Origin: Candidatus Brocadiaceae bacterium | Lineage (GTDB): Bacteria; Planctomycetota; Brocadiia; SM23-32 | Assembly: GCA_003551305.1 (NCBI GenBank) | Contig: PUMJ01000298.1 | Coordinates: 1-35,092, forward strand | Length of the DNA: 35,092 bases | Reading direction: 5' to 3' | In this document: positions 1-8,612 of the stretch, in pieces | Position numbering within the stretch: the stretch's first letter is position 1 | Layout: each line of letters opens with the position of its first letter | Translations under genes and position numbers: made by a program | The notes under the pieces: model-generated | What the model saw: only the letters and a program-made list of their open reading frames with translations | Databases searched by the model: none | Told to the model about the DNA's origin: nothing

Positions 1-687
1 CCGCTCGGCGCATTCCCATCCGTCGCCCGTGCCCAGCGGGCAGAAGCATGCGGACTGGAGCTGCGCCAGCCACCTCTGGTAGGGCTTGTCGCCGTACTGC
101 CAGTCGTCCACGTCCCGTTCGCCGCAAGCGACGTCCGCGGCGAACCGCAGCCCGGCCCGGAACGCTTCGCAGGGGGTGAGGCATTTGTCCGCCTCCCGCA
201 ATATGTGCAGGCGCGAATCGCGCCTGATCCCGCAGGGACACTCAAGGTCGGCCGTGGAGACGACGGAACGCTGCGACAGGTCCTCGTTCCAGTCGGCCAG
301 GATGCTCCAACAGGGCCAACCCCGGTCGAGCACCACGGCGCCGTTGCCGGCGGCGCGACGCGCCCGCTCGGTGAACTCCCGGACTCCGGGAGCAGTCGGC
401 CCGGCGGCGCTCTCGACGCTGAAACCCAGGGCATAGCCCATGAATTCCAAGCGGATGTCCGGACCGTGGTTAGCCCGGCAAGCGGCGCAGACGCAATTGT
501 CCGGAATGCCCGGGGAAAACACCGCACCGGAAAGGCCCGCCACGTAGTCGTAGGAGACGGAACGGCCCCAGTAGGAAAGGGCCGCATGCACGCAGGCCGC
601 CAGGGAATCCACCTCGTAGAAGCGCCCGGTGACATTCGTGAGCCGCGGTGGGGCGTCGGCTGTCGACCGTTTCGGGAGGGAAGACAT
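1..687 (-). CDS. Hypothetical C39/BtrH-like protein, C-terminus cut by window edge
   Basis: Reading the minus strand from the ATG at 687 gives 229 open codons to base 1 with no stop, so the gene leaves the window on the left and only its N-terminal part is seen. The segment LAACVHAALSYWG (about residues 29-41) has the look of the cysteine-nucleophile helix of C39-type or BtrH N-terminal (papain-fold) domains. It is followed by further cysteines in CVCAAC (about residues 65-70), a GYALGFSVES stretch, the segment WPCWSILADW, and CPC near residue 150. The bipartite Cys-rich pattern could also bind metal. No signal peptide is visible. There is no clear Shine-Dalgarno site, but a good minus-strand promoter lies about 100 bases upstream. 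The coding frame is supported by sensible composition throughout and by the absence of any competing plus-strand protein family. The function is unknown; the family assignment is an impression from motifs only. Confidence 0.6.
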   Translation of the reverse strand, partial: MSSLPKRSTADAPPRLTNVTGRFYEVDSLAACVHAALSYWGRSVSYDYVAGLSGAVFSPGIPDNCVCAACRANHGPDIRLEFMGYALGFSVESAAGPTAPGVREFTERARRAAGNGAVVLDRGWPCWSILADWNEDLSQRSVVSTADLECPCGIRRDSRLHILREADKCLTPCEAFRAGLRFAADVACGERDVDDWQYGDKPYQRWLAQLQSACFCPLGTGDGWECAER

Positions 688-786
688 CTGCGCTGGGAAC
701 CCGTCTTTCGTAGCAAATGTTACGCGAAAAACCGGTTACGTTCTCAGCCGTGCGCCGCTGGTGATGCAGAGCACTACGCCAATTCC

Positions 787-815
787 ATGTTATCCGAACA
801 CGTCCATTTTCGCAA
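787..815 (-). promoter_or_regulatory. Sigma-70 promoter for the minus-strand gene at 687
   Basis: On the minus strand TTGCGA (815-810) and TAACAT (792-787) are separated by exactly 17 bases. Transcription would start near 780, leaving a leader of about 90 bases before the ATG at 687. It lies back to back with the plus-strand promoter at 831-859. Confidence 0.6.
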
Positions 816-830
816 ATCATATTCTGCGCC

Positions 831-859
831 TTGGCGAGGGGCGCCCGTGGTCCTAAAAT
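831..859 (+). promoter_or_regulatory. Sigma-70 promoter for the HD-domain gene cluster
   Basis: TTGGCG (831-836) and TAAAAT (854-859) are separated by 17 bases. The start of transcription would fall near 866, about 35 bases before the chosen ATG at 902. This is one of the A/T-richest hexamers in the region and fits the spacing seen at other genes in the window. Confidence 0.65.
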
Positions 860-901
860 GAGCCGTTGCTCACCGCCCGATTTTTCCCGGAGGAACGGAT
901 A

Positions 902-1462
902 ATGTCCTGGCCGACCCGGCAGGAAGCCCTTGACCTGCTGTACGAGTGGACGAAAAACAAGAACTTGCGCAAGCACGCCTACGCTGTCGAAGCTGCGATG
1001 CGCGCCTACGCGCAACGTTTTCGCGAAGACCCCGACAGGTGGGGCGTGGTGGGACTGCTGCACGATTTCGATTACGAGAAGCACCCTGACATGGAGGAGC
1101 ATCCTCGTGTCGGGGCAGAACACATACGCCGGATAGGCTGGCCCGAGGAACTGGCACAGTCAGTGCTTGCCCATGCCGAGCATACCAGCGCCGAGCGGAA
1201 CACGGCGATGAAGAAGGCGATATTTGCCGTGGACGAGCTGACCGGCCTCATCGTGGCCGTCGCGCTGGTCAGACCCTCGAAGAAACTTGAAGACGTAACA
1301 GTCGAGTCCGTGATGAAGAAGTGGGATGAGACCCGTTTCGCGGCCGGCGTTGACCGCAACCTCGTCGAACGGGGCGCCGAGGAACTGGGCGTGCCGCTCG
1401 AGGAGCACGTTGGCGTCGTGCTGGACGCCATGAAGGGCGTCTCCGACGAGCTCGGCCTCTGA
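902..1462 (+). CDS. HD-domain phosphohydrolase
   Basis: A 186-residue protein with the metal-binding pattern of the HD superfamily: His25 (in RKHAYAVE), His54-Asp55 (in LLHDFDYEKH), His91 (in LAHAEHT) and Asp111 (in AVDELTG). Members of this compact HDIG-like group are metal-dependent phosphohydrolases, and the substrate of this one cannot be told from sequence. The start at 902 is chosen because GGAGGA lies a few bases upstream; an in-frame ATG at 866 falls on the predicted transcription start. No signal peptide or membrane segment is seen, so it is probably cytoplasmic. It is the first gene of a likely three-gene unit with the ThuA-like gene (27 bases on) and the gamma-glutamyltransferase gene. 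The family is secure; the biological role is not. Confidence 0.85.
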   Translation: MSWPTRQEALDLLYEWTKNKNLRKHAYAVEAAMRAYAQRFREDPDRWGVVGLLHDFDYEKHPDMEEHPRVGAEHIRRIGWPEELAQSVLAHAEHTSAERNTAMKKAIFAVDELTGLIVAVALVRPSKKLEDVTVESVMKKWDETRFAAGVDRNLVERGAEELGVPLEEHVGVVLDAMKGVSDELGL

Positions 1463-1488
1463 AAATCAACTGAACGGAGATGGATGGG

Positions 1489-2154
1489 ATGCGAGTGCTC
1501 ATGTCGCGGCATTCGGAAGGCTTCGAGCATGCCTTCTTGCCGCACGCCGAAGTGGCCATCAAGAAACTGGGGCGGGGGTCCGGGCTGTTCGAGACCGTAA
1601 CCACGGCCCGCAGCCGGCTCATCACTGCCGAGGAACTGGCCGACTATGACGTGCTGGTGTTCGCCACCACGGGTGAGCTCCCCTGGGGAGAGAGCCAGAA
1701 GCAGGCCCTGCTGGACTTCGTGCGCGGGGGCAAGGGCTTCGTCGGCATCCACAACGCCACTGATACCTTCTACGAGTGGTCCGAGTACGGCCGGATGGTC
1801 GGTGGCTACTTCGCCGCCCATCCCTGGACGCAGCGAGTAACGGTCAACGTGGAGGTGCCCGACCATCCCGCCGCAGCCATGCTCGGAGAGTCCTTCGAGG
1901 TCTACGATGAGATCTACACCTTCAAGAACTGGGAACGCGACCGGACCAACGTCCTGATGAGCCTGGACAACGATTCCGTTGACTTGACGAAAGGGACGCG
2001 TGAAGACCACGACTACGCCCTCGGATGGTATCACCCGTACGGGGAGGGCCGGGTCATCTACACCGCGCTGGGCCATCCGCCGGAGTTATGGGGAGAAGAG
2101 TGGTTCCTGAAACACGTCTTTGAGTGCATCAAGTGGGCCGGCCAGGTGACGTAG
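1489..2154 (+). CDS. ThuA-like domain protein
   Basis: A 221-residue protein of the ThuA (trehalose-utilisation) family, which has a class I glutamine-amidotransferase-like fold. Recognisable stretches are MRVLMSRHSEGFEHAF at the N-terminus, DYDVLVFATTGELPW, the loop GGKGFVGIHNATDTFY, GGYFAAHPW, the EVYDEIYTF region, and GRVIYTALGHPPELW near the C-terminus. This order is the usual one for the family. Members are common next to sugar oxidoreductases in Bacteroidetes, Planctomycetes and Lentisphaerae, but their biochemical activity is poorly defined. I place the start at ATG 1489 because GGAG sits 9 bases before it; the ATG at 1480 directly abuts that GGAG. There is no signal peptide. It is probably cotranscribed with the upstream HD-domain gene. 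Confidence 0.85.
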   Translation: MRVLMSRHSEGFEHAFLPHAEVAIKKLGRGSGLFETVTTARSRLITAEELADYDVLVFATTGELPWGESQKQALLDFVRGGKGFVGIHNATDTFYEWSEYGRMVGGYFAAHPWTQRVTVNVEVPDHPAAAMLGESFEVYDEIYTFKNWERDRTNVLMSLDNDSVDLTKGTREDHDYALGWYHPYGEGRVIYTALGHPPELWGEEWFLKHVFECIKWAGQVT

Positions 2155-2210
2155 CCTCTGTCCCCCCGTTCTGCAAGATTCGCCCATTTGCTCGTGCAAA
2201 GGGAGGCCGT

Positions 2211-3977
2211 ATGCGTGCTTCGACAAACCGTCGTGGCGGACGACCGATGGTCATGGGGCGGCGAGGCGTTGTCGCCGCCGGCCACTACCTGGCAGCGGAG
2301 GCCGGCGTGCACATACTGAGGTCCGGTGGCAACGCCGTGGACGCCGCCGCGGCAACCGCCTTCGTGCTGCAGGTGGTGGAACCCCACCAGAACGGACTCG
2401 GCGGCGAGGTGCCCGTGCTGTTCTGCGCGGCCGGCTCCGACCGGGTCTGGGCCATCAGCGGCAACGGCACTGCGCCGGCGGCCGCGGACATCGCCACTTT
2501 TCGCTCGCTCGGCGTCGAAGGCGCCATCCCTGGCGACGGATACCTGCCGGCGCTCGTGCCGCCGGGCCCGGCCACCTGGACAGCAGTTTTGCGGCGGTTC
2601 GGCACCATGCGGCTGGCCGAAGTGCTGGCTCCGGCCGTGGAACTGGCCGAAAGCGGTTTCCCGGTCGGCGACAGCCTGCACGAAGTTATTGCCGGCAACG
2701 CAGGGCGCTTCGAAGAAGAATGGCCCACCTCGGCCCGCAACTATATGCCCCGGGGCCGGCCTCCCGGCGTGGGCGAGGTCTGGCACCAGCCGGACCTGGC
2801 GGCCACTTTGCGCAAGCTCATCGAGGCGGAGGAAGGGGCGGCAACGCGAGAGGCGGGCCTCAAGGCCGCGTGCGACCGGTTCTACCGGGGGGACATGGCC
2901 GCGGCCATCGTGGACTGCGCCCGCAGCACCCCTGTGCGGGACGCGACCGGACGGGAGCACACGGCTCTTCTGACAGAGGACGATTTCGCCGGGTTCGCGG
3001 CCCGCCTTGAGGAAACCGTGGCCGTCGAATGGGGCGACCTGACGGTGCACAAGTGCTCCTCCTGGACCCAGGGGCCCGTACTACTGCAGTCCCTGAGGTT
3101 GCTGGAAGGCCTCGATGTGGAAAGGATGGGCCACAACACGCCCGACTACATCCACACCGTGGTCGAGTGCATGAAGCTCTCGTACGCGGACCGCGAGTTC
3201 TACTACGGCGATCCGGAGTTCGTGGACGTGCCCTTGGAGCGATTGCTCAGCAGCGAGTACGCAACCCAACGGCGCGGGTTGGTGGAGGCGCGGCACGCCT
3301 CCATGGAGCTGCGCCCCGGCGGCCGTGCCCCCATCATGGCGAAGGACATCCGCGACGAATGGGCGGCCTTCGAGGCAGACTGGCCCCACGCGACGGGGGA
3401 CACCACCAAACTCGAGGTGGCCGACGCCGAGGGCAACATGGTCTCGGCCACGCCCAGCGGCGGGTGGCTGATGAGTTCGCCGACGTTGACGGGGCTGGGC
3501 TTTCAGCTCGGCACCCGCGGGCAGATGTTCGAGATGGCCGAGGGCCATCCAAATGCTCTGGCGCCCGGCAAGCGCCCGAGGGCTACTCTCACCCCGTCCC
3601 TGGCCACGCGCGAGGGGACCCCGTACCTGGCGTTCGGCAGCCCGGGCGGCGACTGCCAGGACCAGTGGGCGCTGCAGTTCCTGCTGAACGTCACCGTCTA
3701 CGGCATGTCCCTGCAGGAGGCCGCGGAAGCCCCGGTGTTCTACACCGCGCACTTCCCGAATTCGTTCTACCCCCGTGCGGCCGAACCGGGTGTGCTTTAC
3801 GTGGAGGGCCGTATCCCGGACCAGGTTCGTCGTGACCTGCAGGGCCGCGGCCATATCATCAAGGTGACCCCGGCCTGGAACGAACAACAGGTCCTCGGCG
3901 CTATGCGCACAGCATGCGGCGCCTTCTGCGCCGGCGTTTCCCCGCGGCGGGACGCCGGCTACGCGATCGCGTTCTGA
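2211..3977 (+). CDS. ggt: Gamma-glutamyltransferase family protein
   Basis: A 588-residue Ntn-hydrolase of the gamma-glutamyltranspeptidase family. The N-terminal block (GRRGVVAAGHYLAAEAG, then LRSGGNAVDAAAATAF and NGLGGEVPV) is typical. The autoprocessing site is at Thr398 in GDTTKLEVADAEGN, where cleavage would make the small subunit with Thr398 as its N-terminal nucleophile. FGSPGGDCQ matches the conserved Gly-rich oxyanion region. The family usually has His two residues after the nucleophile (TTH); here it is Lys. The start at 2211 follows GGGAGG by 4 bases. No signal peptide is visible, unlike periplasmic Ggt, so it may be a cytoplasmic YwrD-like member acting on gamma-glutamyl amides or acylated amino compounds rather than on exported glutathione. 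The substrate is not deducible from sequence. Confidence 0.9.
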   Translation: MRASTNRRGGRPMVMGRRGVVAAGHYLAAEAGVHILRSGGNAVDAAAATAFVLQVVEPHQNGLGGEVPVLFCAAGSDRVWAISGNGTAPAAADIATFRSLGVEGAIPGDGYLPALVPPGPATWTAVLRRFGTMRLAEVLAPAVELAESGFPVGDSLHEVIAGNAGRFEEEWPTSARNYMPRGRPPGVGEVWHQPDLAATLRKLIEAEEGAATREAGLKAACDRFYRGDMAAAIVDCARSTPVRDATGREHTALLTEDDFAGFAARLEETVAVEWGDLTVHKCSSWTQGPVLLQSLRLLEGLDVERMGHNTPDYIHTVVECMKLSYADREFYYGDPEFVDVPLERLLSSEYATQRRGLVEARHASMELRPGGRAPIMAKDIRDEWAAFEADWPHATGDTTKLEVADAEGNMVSATPSGGWLMSSPTLTGLGFQLGTRGQMFEMAEGHPNALAPGKRPRATLTPSLATREGTPYLAFGSPGGDCQDQWALQFLLNVTVYGMSLQEAAEAPVFYTAHFPNSFYPRAAEPGVLYVEGRIPDQVRRDLQGRGHIIKVTPAWNEQQVLGAMRTACGAFCAGVSPRRDAGYAIAF

Positions 3978-3990
3978 CGGGGCCCTCGCG

Positions 3991-4020
3991 TTGGGAAAAT
4001 ACGCCCCCGGCTGGTATCAT
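3991..4020 (+). promoter_or_regulatory. Possible sigma-70 promoter for the transglutaminase-like gene
   Basis: TTGGGA (3991-3996) and TATCAT (4015-4020) lie 18 bases apart, just after the stop of the gamma-glutamyltransferase gene and 47 bases before the ATG at 4067. Confidence 0.5.
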
Positions 4021-4066
4021 GGGGGAGGTGACCGGTCAGCTAACCAGGTCCGGAGGGGTGCGCCCC

Positions 4067-5686
4067 ATGGGAAAGCGCGTGAGACTGATTCTGATGATTG
4101 CTGCCGTTGTGTCGCTGGCGGGGCTGCCGGGCGGTGCCGCCTTCGCTGAAGAGGGTGCGGAAGAGCTCTTGCGGGATGACTGGTATGCCGCCTACCTGGG
4201 TGGGCAGAGGATAGGCCATGCCAACGAGAGGGCCGTCGTGGAGACCGGCCCTGACGGTGTGCGCTATCGAACGACAGTGCGGCAGGAGTTTGCCATCGGC
4301 CGCGGGGAGCACGTGCTCCGTTTTCTTAGCGAGACGGTCATCCTCGAAGACACGGAGGGGCAGCTGCTGGAGTTCGAGCACACGCAGCAGCAGGGGCCCA
4401 CCTCGCAGATCACAAAAGGGCGGGTCGAGGGGGACGAACTGATTGTGCGGGCCGGGGCCAGCCCGCGACTCACCGAGACACGCCTGCCGGTGCCGGACGG
4501 TATCTCCCCGGAGGCGCAGCGCAGGCTCCGCCGGGGAAAGGGTTTTGAACCCGGCACCAGCTATAGCATTGATGTATTCGTGCCGGAGTTCGTAGGCCAT
4601 GGGGTGACCGTTGACGTGGAGGTGGGGGCGAAGGAAGAGGTGGAGGTCTTCGGTGTCACCAGGATCCTGCAGCGCATTGAGAGCCGGCTCAGCGTTCTGC
4701 CCGGCCTGCGCCCGGTCGAGTGGGTGGACGCCGAGGGCAACCCCGTGCTGGTGCGGGTGCCGATGGCGCCGGGTATGGACGTGGAACTGCGGTTGACAAC
4801 CCGCGCCGCCGCCACCGCCCCGACCGAAGAGGTGGACATCATGGCTCTGGCGGTCATCCGGCCCGAGGGTGTGATTGAGCGGCCCGAGGCCGCCGAGCGC
4901 GTGCGGCTGCTGGTGAAAGCGAGAGACGGCCGGGCCGACCTGTCCGATATACCCGAGGGGCCGCATCAGTCCGTGGAGAGGACGCCCGAGGGCGCCGTCG
5001 TGACCGTGACCCGGGCCCGTCCGCCCGTCCGGGGCGGTTACACGCTGCCGTACGACGGCCGAGCGCACGAGCACCTGCTGCGGGCCAACCGATGGCTTGA
5101 GGTGGACGATGCCCTGATACAGGAGTTGAGCCGGGAGGCGTTGGATGACGAGACAGACCCCGCGAGGGCGGCGGCGCGTATCGAGTCCTTCGTCGCCGCG
5201 TACATCGAACAGAAAGACCTGAGCCTGGGCATGGCCACGGCCGCCGAAGCGGCCCGGCATCGGACCGGTGACTGCACGGAACACGCCATGCTGGCGGCTG
5301 CCCTGGCGCGCGCGGCCGGCATGCCCGCACGTGTCGTCAATGGCCTGGCCTACGTGCCCATGCCGGGGGAGGGCGGCTTGTTCGGCTACCACTCCTGGAC
5401 CGAGGTCTACGTGGGCGAGTGGCTGCCCATAGACTCTGCCCTGGGCGGGCACAGCGCCACGCATATGGCGTTGGGGCGCACTGACCTGAACAGCCCCGGC
5501 AGCCTGTCGGACATGACGGACTTCATCCCGTTCATAGGCAGGATTGATATCGAGATTCTCGAGGTCAGCTACGCCACAGGACGGCAGGGGCGCGCCCGAT
5601 TTGCCCCGGCGGGGGACGAAGCAACCGGGCTGACCCCGTGGGCTGCCCTCCCCGCGGGCGGAACGGGCGCCCCGTCCGGTCCATAA
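4067..5686 (+). CDS. Exported transglutaminase-like (papain-fold) protein
   Basis: A 539-residue protein beginning with a signal peptide (basic MGKRVR, hydrophobic core, AFA|EE cleavage site), so it is exported. The transglutaminase core is in the C-terminal third, with a full Cys-His-Asp triad: Cys403 in TGDCTEHA, His442 in GYHSWTEVY and Asp456 in PIDSALGG. The N-terminal 350 residues are beta-rich and contain no family motif I recognise; they resemble the long extracytoplasmic region often placed before bacterial transglutaminase cores. Such proteins may be cysteine peptidases, amidases or cross-linking enzymes. The start at 4067 follows GGAGG by about 10 bases; an in-frame upstream extension to 3914 overlaps the previous gene and would bury the signal peptide. 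The UPF0182 gene starts 22 bases downstream, so the two are probably coexpressed at the cell envelope. Confidence 0.85.
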   Translation: MGKRVRLILMIAAVVSLAGLPGGAAFAEEGAEELLRDDWYAAYLGGQRIGHANERAVVETGPDGVRYRTTVRQEFAIGRGEHVLRFLSETVILEDTEGQLLEFEHTQQQGPTSQITKGRVEGDELIVRAGASPRLTETRLPVPDGISPEAQRRLRRGKGFEPGTSYSIDVFVPEFVGHGVTVDVEVGAKEEVEVFGVTRILQRIESRLSVLPGLRPVEWVDAEGNPVLVRVPMAPGMDVELRLTTRAAATAPTEEVDIMALAVIRPEGVIERPEAAERVRLLVKARDGRADLSDIPEGPHQSVERTPEGAVVTVTRARPPVRGGYTLPYDGRAHEHLLRANRWLEVDDALIQELSREALDDETDPARAAARIESFVAAYIEQKDLSLGMATAAEAARHRTGDCTEHAMLAAALARAAGMPARVVNGLAYVPMPGEGGLFGYHSWTEVYVGEWLPIDSALGGHSATHMALGRTDLNSPGSLSDMTDFIPFIGRIDIEILEVSYATGRQGRARFAPAGDEATGLTPWAALPAGGTGAPSGP

Positions 5687-5708
5687 GCCCCCAGTTCCGG
5701 AGGCAGAT

Positions 5709-8438
5709 GTGCACAGGAAGAGCGTCATCCTGGCGGCCGTCGGCGTTGCGATTGTCCTGGCGGTTGTACTGGTACTCAGGCTTTTGTCCGGGGTGCTGGT
5801 AGACTACTGGTGGTTCGGTGAGCTGGGCCAGACGGCGGTTTTCACTCGCATCCTGTGGACGAAGGTCTGGATGTGGCTGGCCGGCTGCGCGGTCGGGTTC
5901 GGAGCCGTGGCGCTCTGCATCTGGCTCGTCAGCCGGGGTATCCCCTCGGAGCAGGCCACCTTCTACCGTTGGGGGCGTTGGACGATCCGCGTGCCTTCCA
6001 TGCGGCGCTTCGGCATGCTGGCCTGCTGGGGCATTGCGGGCTTTTCCGGTATCGTGGGCGGCGGGCTGGCCGTGGCGCTCTGGCACCGCGTGCTGCTGTT
6101 CATGCACCGCGTCCCGTTCGGCGTGGCCGATCCCATATTCGAGAACGACATCGGGTTTTACGTGTTCACCTACCCTCTATTGAGCACGCTGCAACCCATG
6201 CTCCAGGTGCTGGCCTGGGTCTGTTTGGTGGTGACGGCAACGCTGCATTTTACGGCGGGGGCGGTTACCGTCAATAGCATCGAACAGATGCCTCGGCAGA
6301 CCTTTTCGCACCTGGGACGCATCGTCGCGGTGATATTCGTCATCAGTGCGGCCGGTTACTTCCTGGACCGTTACGGCCTGCTCTACAGCCAGGCCGGCAC
6401 CGTGTACGGGGCCGGCTACAGCGATGTAAGGGCCCGGCTGCCGGGCCTCTGGGTCATGGTGGCGGCCAGCCTCGCCGCTGCGGCCGTGTTCTTCTCAGTC
6501 AGGTCCAGCCGCCACCTGCGGCGGGCCATAGTGGCCGTAGCCGCGTGGTTCAGTTGCGCCGTGGTCTTCTTGCTCTTCATCCCGTCGGTGGTGCAGTCGG
6601 TTCGGGTGGAGCCGAACGAACTGGAGCTGGAGCGGCCTTTCATTGCCCACGGTATCGAGATGACGCGGATGGCATACGGGCTGGACGCCGTGCGTCAGGA
6701 GAGCTATCCCGTGCGGGACGACCTGACGCTGGAAGACATCCTGGCCGAGGAGGCGACCATCGATAACGTGCGCCTCTGGGACCGGCGGCCGCTGCATGTC
6801 ATCTTCCAGCAGCTTCAGGCGATACGGCCTTATTACGAGTTTACGAACGTGGCCGTTGATCGCTACCTGTTGGAGGATGGCTACACCCAGATGATGCTGG
6901 CATTGCGCGAACTGAACCATGACGCGCTGCCCGCCCCGGCGCAGACTTGGGTCAACCGCCGCCTGCAGTTCACCCACGGCTATGCGGGCACGGCCAGCCC
7001 GGTGAACCGGCACACGGAGGAAGGGATGCCCGATTTCCTGATGCGGGACATTCCTGTCGAGGCGCCCGAGGGCATGGAGCTGGCCCGCCCCCAGGTCTAC
7101 TATGGCCTGCGTTCCGGGGATTACGTGTTTACCAACACGCGCACCGATGAGTTCCACTACGCGGCCGAGGGGGAGAACGTCTATACCCGCTACGAAGGGA
7201 CGGGCGGAGTTCCCGTTTCCGGCCTGTTCCGCAAGATATTGCTCGCGATGCACCTGCGGGACATGAACATCCTGCTCTCTGATGACCTGGTGGACGGCAG
7301 CCGGATCATGTACCGCCGGCTTGTGCAGGATCGGGTTCAGGAACTGGCTCCTTACCTCCGGCTTGACAGCGACCCTTACGCGGTGGTGCACGACGGGGGT
7401 CTCGTGTGGATCCAGGACGCCTACACGACCAGCAGGTATTTCCCCTACAGCGATCCGACGCCGCTTGGTGGCATTGGCCGCATCAACTACATGCGCAATA
7501 GCGTGAAGGCTGTGGTTGACGCCTATAACGGCAGCGTGACCCTCTACATGGCTGACCCGGACGATCCGTTGATTCAGGCCTATGACCGCATGTTCCCTGG
7601 TCTCTACCGGCCCATGGAGCAGATGCCCGAAGGGCTGCGCCGGCACGTGCGCTATCCGCGGGATATCTTCAACGTCCAGGCGGGCAAGTACCGCGCCTTC
7701 CACGTGCAGGACCCACGCGTCTTCTACAACCGGGAAGACCTCTGGGAGATACCGGTGGAGCAGTACCGAGGGCGCGAGCAGCCTGTCGAGAGCTACTACG
7801 TGACGATGCGGCTGCCGGACAGTGAGGAGGCTGAGTTTCTGCTGATGCTGCCGTTCACGCCGCGTGGGCGCCCAAACATGATCTCCTGGCTGGCGGCCCG
7901 CTGCGACGGGGAACGCTACGGCGATCTGGTGGTGTTCATGTTCCCGCGGGGGCGAACCATCCACGGCCCGAACCAGGTGGAGGCGTTCATTGACCAGGAC
8001 CCGCTCATCTCCCAGCAAATCACCCTCTGGGGGCAGAGGGGCAGCGAGGTCATCCGCGGCAACCTGCTGGTTATCCCTGTGGCTGGAGGCGTGCTCTATG
8101 TGGAGCCCCTTTTCATCCAGGCGGATTCGCCGGCCGTGCCCCAGATCAGGCGGATCATCACCGCCTTCGGCGGGCGGGTTGCCATGGCCGAGAGCCTGGA
8201 GGCTTCCCTGGAGGCCCTCTTTGCCCGCCCTGTGGCGGAGGCGCCCGACGAGGCACCGGCGCTTCCGGCCGAAGTGCCGCTGACCCGTAGCGCAGAGCTC
8301 CTGCGGCAGGCCATGGAGCACTATGACGCCGCCCAGGTGGCTCTTCAGGAATACGGTCGACGCATGGAGCAGTTGAGAACGGCACTCCAACAGCTTGAAG
8401 AGACGCTTGAGCCCGCCGAGGAGGGGTTGCAGCCGTGA
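5709..8438 (+). CDS. UPF0182 family large membrane protein
   Basis: A 909-residue protein of the UPF0182 (COG1615) family, whose usual length is about 900-1000 residues. Seven membrane segments are visible at about residues 5-30, 50-75, 100-125, 157-180, 202-222, 245-264 and 272-293. The family signatures VDYWWFGELG after the first segment and IGFYVFTYP near residue 150 are present. The remaining 600 residues form a large soluble, probably extracytoplasmic, domain. A charged, likely coiled-coil tail (about 865-900) follows an Ala/Pro/Glu-rich linker. Translation starts at GTG 5709, five bases after GGAGG; the ATG at 5707 is out of frame. The family has no established function. The close upstream neighbour is an exported transglutaminase-like protein, so a shared envelope role is possible but unproven. 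Confidence 0.9.
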   Translation: MHRKSVILAAVGVAIVLAVVLVLRLLSGVLVDYWWFGELGQTAVFTRILWTKVWMWLAGCAVGFGAVALCIWLVSRGIPSEQATFYRWGRWTIRVPSMRRFGMLACWGIAGFSGIVGGGLAVALWHRVLLFMHRVPFGVADPIFENDIGFYVFTYPLLSTLQPMLQVLAWVCLVVTATLHFTAGAVTVNSIEQMPRQTFSHLGRIVAVIFVISAAGYFLDRYGLLYSQAGTVYGAGYSDVRARLPGLWVMVAASLAAAAVFFSVRSSRHLRRAIVAVAAWFSCAVVFLLFIPSVVQSVRVEPNELELERPFIAHGIEMTRMAYGLDAVRQESYPVRDDLTLEDILAEEATIDNVRLWDRRPLHVIFQQLQAIRPYYEFTNVAVDRYLLEDGYTQMMLALRELNHDALPAPAQTWVNRRLQFTHGYAGTASPVNRHTEEGMPDFLMRDIPVEAPEGMELARPQVYYGLRSGDYVFTNTRTDEFHYAAEGENVYTRYEGTGGVPVSGLFRKILLAMHLRDMNILLSDDLVDGSRIMYRRLVQDRVQELAPYLRLDSDPYAVVHDGGLVWIQDAYTTSRYFPYSDPTPLGGIGRINYMRNSVKAVVDAYNGSVTLYMADPDDPLIQAYDRMFPGLYRPMEQMPEGLRRHVRYPRDIFNVQAGKYRAFHVQDPRVFYNREDLWEIPVEQYRGREQPVESYYVTMRLPDSEEAEFLLMLPFTPRGRPNMISWLAARCDGERYGDLVVFMFPRGRTIHGPNQVEAFIDQDPLISQQITLWGQRGSEVIRGNLLVIPVAGGVLYVEPLFIQADSPAVPQIRRIITAFGGRVAMAESLEASLEALFARPVAEAPDEAPALPAEVPLTRSAELLRQAMEHYDAAQVALQEYGRRMEQLRTALQQLEETLEPAEEGLQP

Positions 8439-8516
8439 TGCCTGCCGGACCGTCAGGGCATGCTGAGCCTGTGTAAGACCCGTTGGGCAGGCGCGTCGCG
8501 GGGGTTGATGCGGTGC

Positions 8517-8550
8517 TTGCCGCTTCCGGCAGAGGCCGATACACTATAAT
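8517..8550 (+). promoter_or_regulatory. Sigma-70 promoter for the universal stress protein gene
   Basis: TTGCCG (8517-8522) and TACACT (8540-8545) are separated by 17 bases. The -10 runs on into a perfect TATAAT (8545-8550), which would be 22 bases from the same -35. Transcription would start around 8552-8557, about 60 bases before the ATG at 8613. Confidence 0.65.
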
Positions 8551-8612
8551 CGTTGCGCAACCCGTGGCTCCGGCTGGTTGCGGGCAGGCAAACCTGTTCG
8601 GAAGGAGATTCT

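Noticed and set aside
880-893. T-run at 883-887 as a terminator
   Set aside because: No GC-rich hairpin precedes it, and it lies between a promoter and its gene start.
470-1123. 217-codon minus-strand frame across the divergent promoter region
   Set aside because: It overlaps the HD-domain gene and conflicts with the well-supported minus-strand gene starting at 687.
6495-8390. 631-codon open frame on the minus strand
   Set aside because: Antisense shadow of the UPF0182 gene, with the low-complexity composition expected of such frames.
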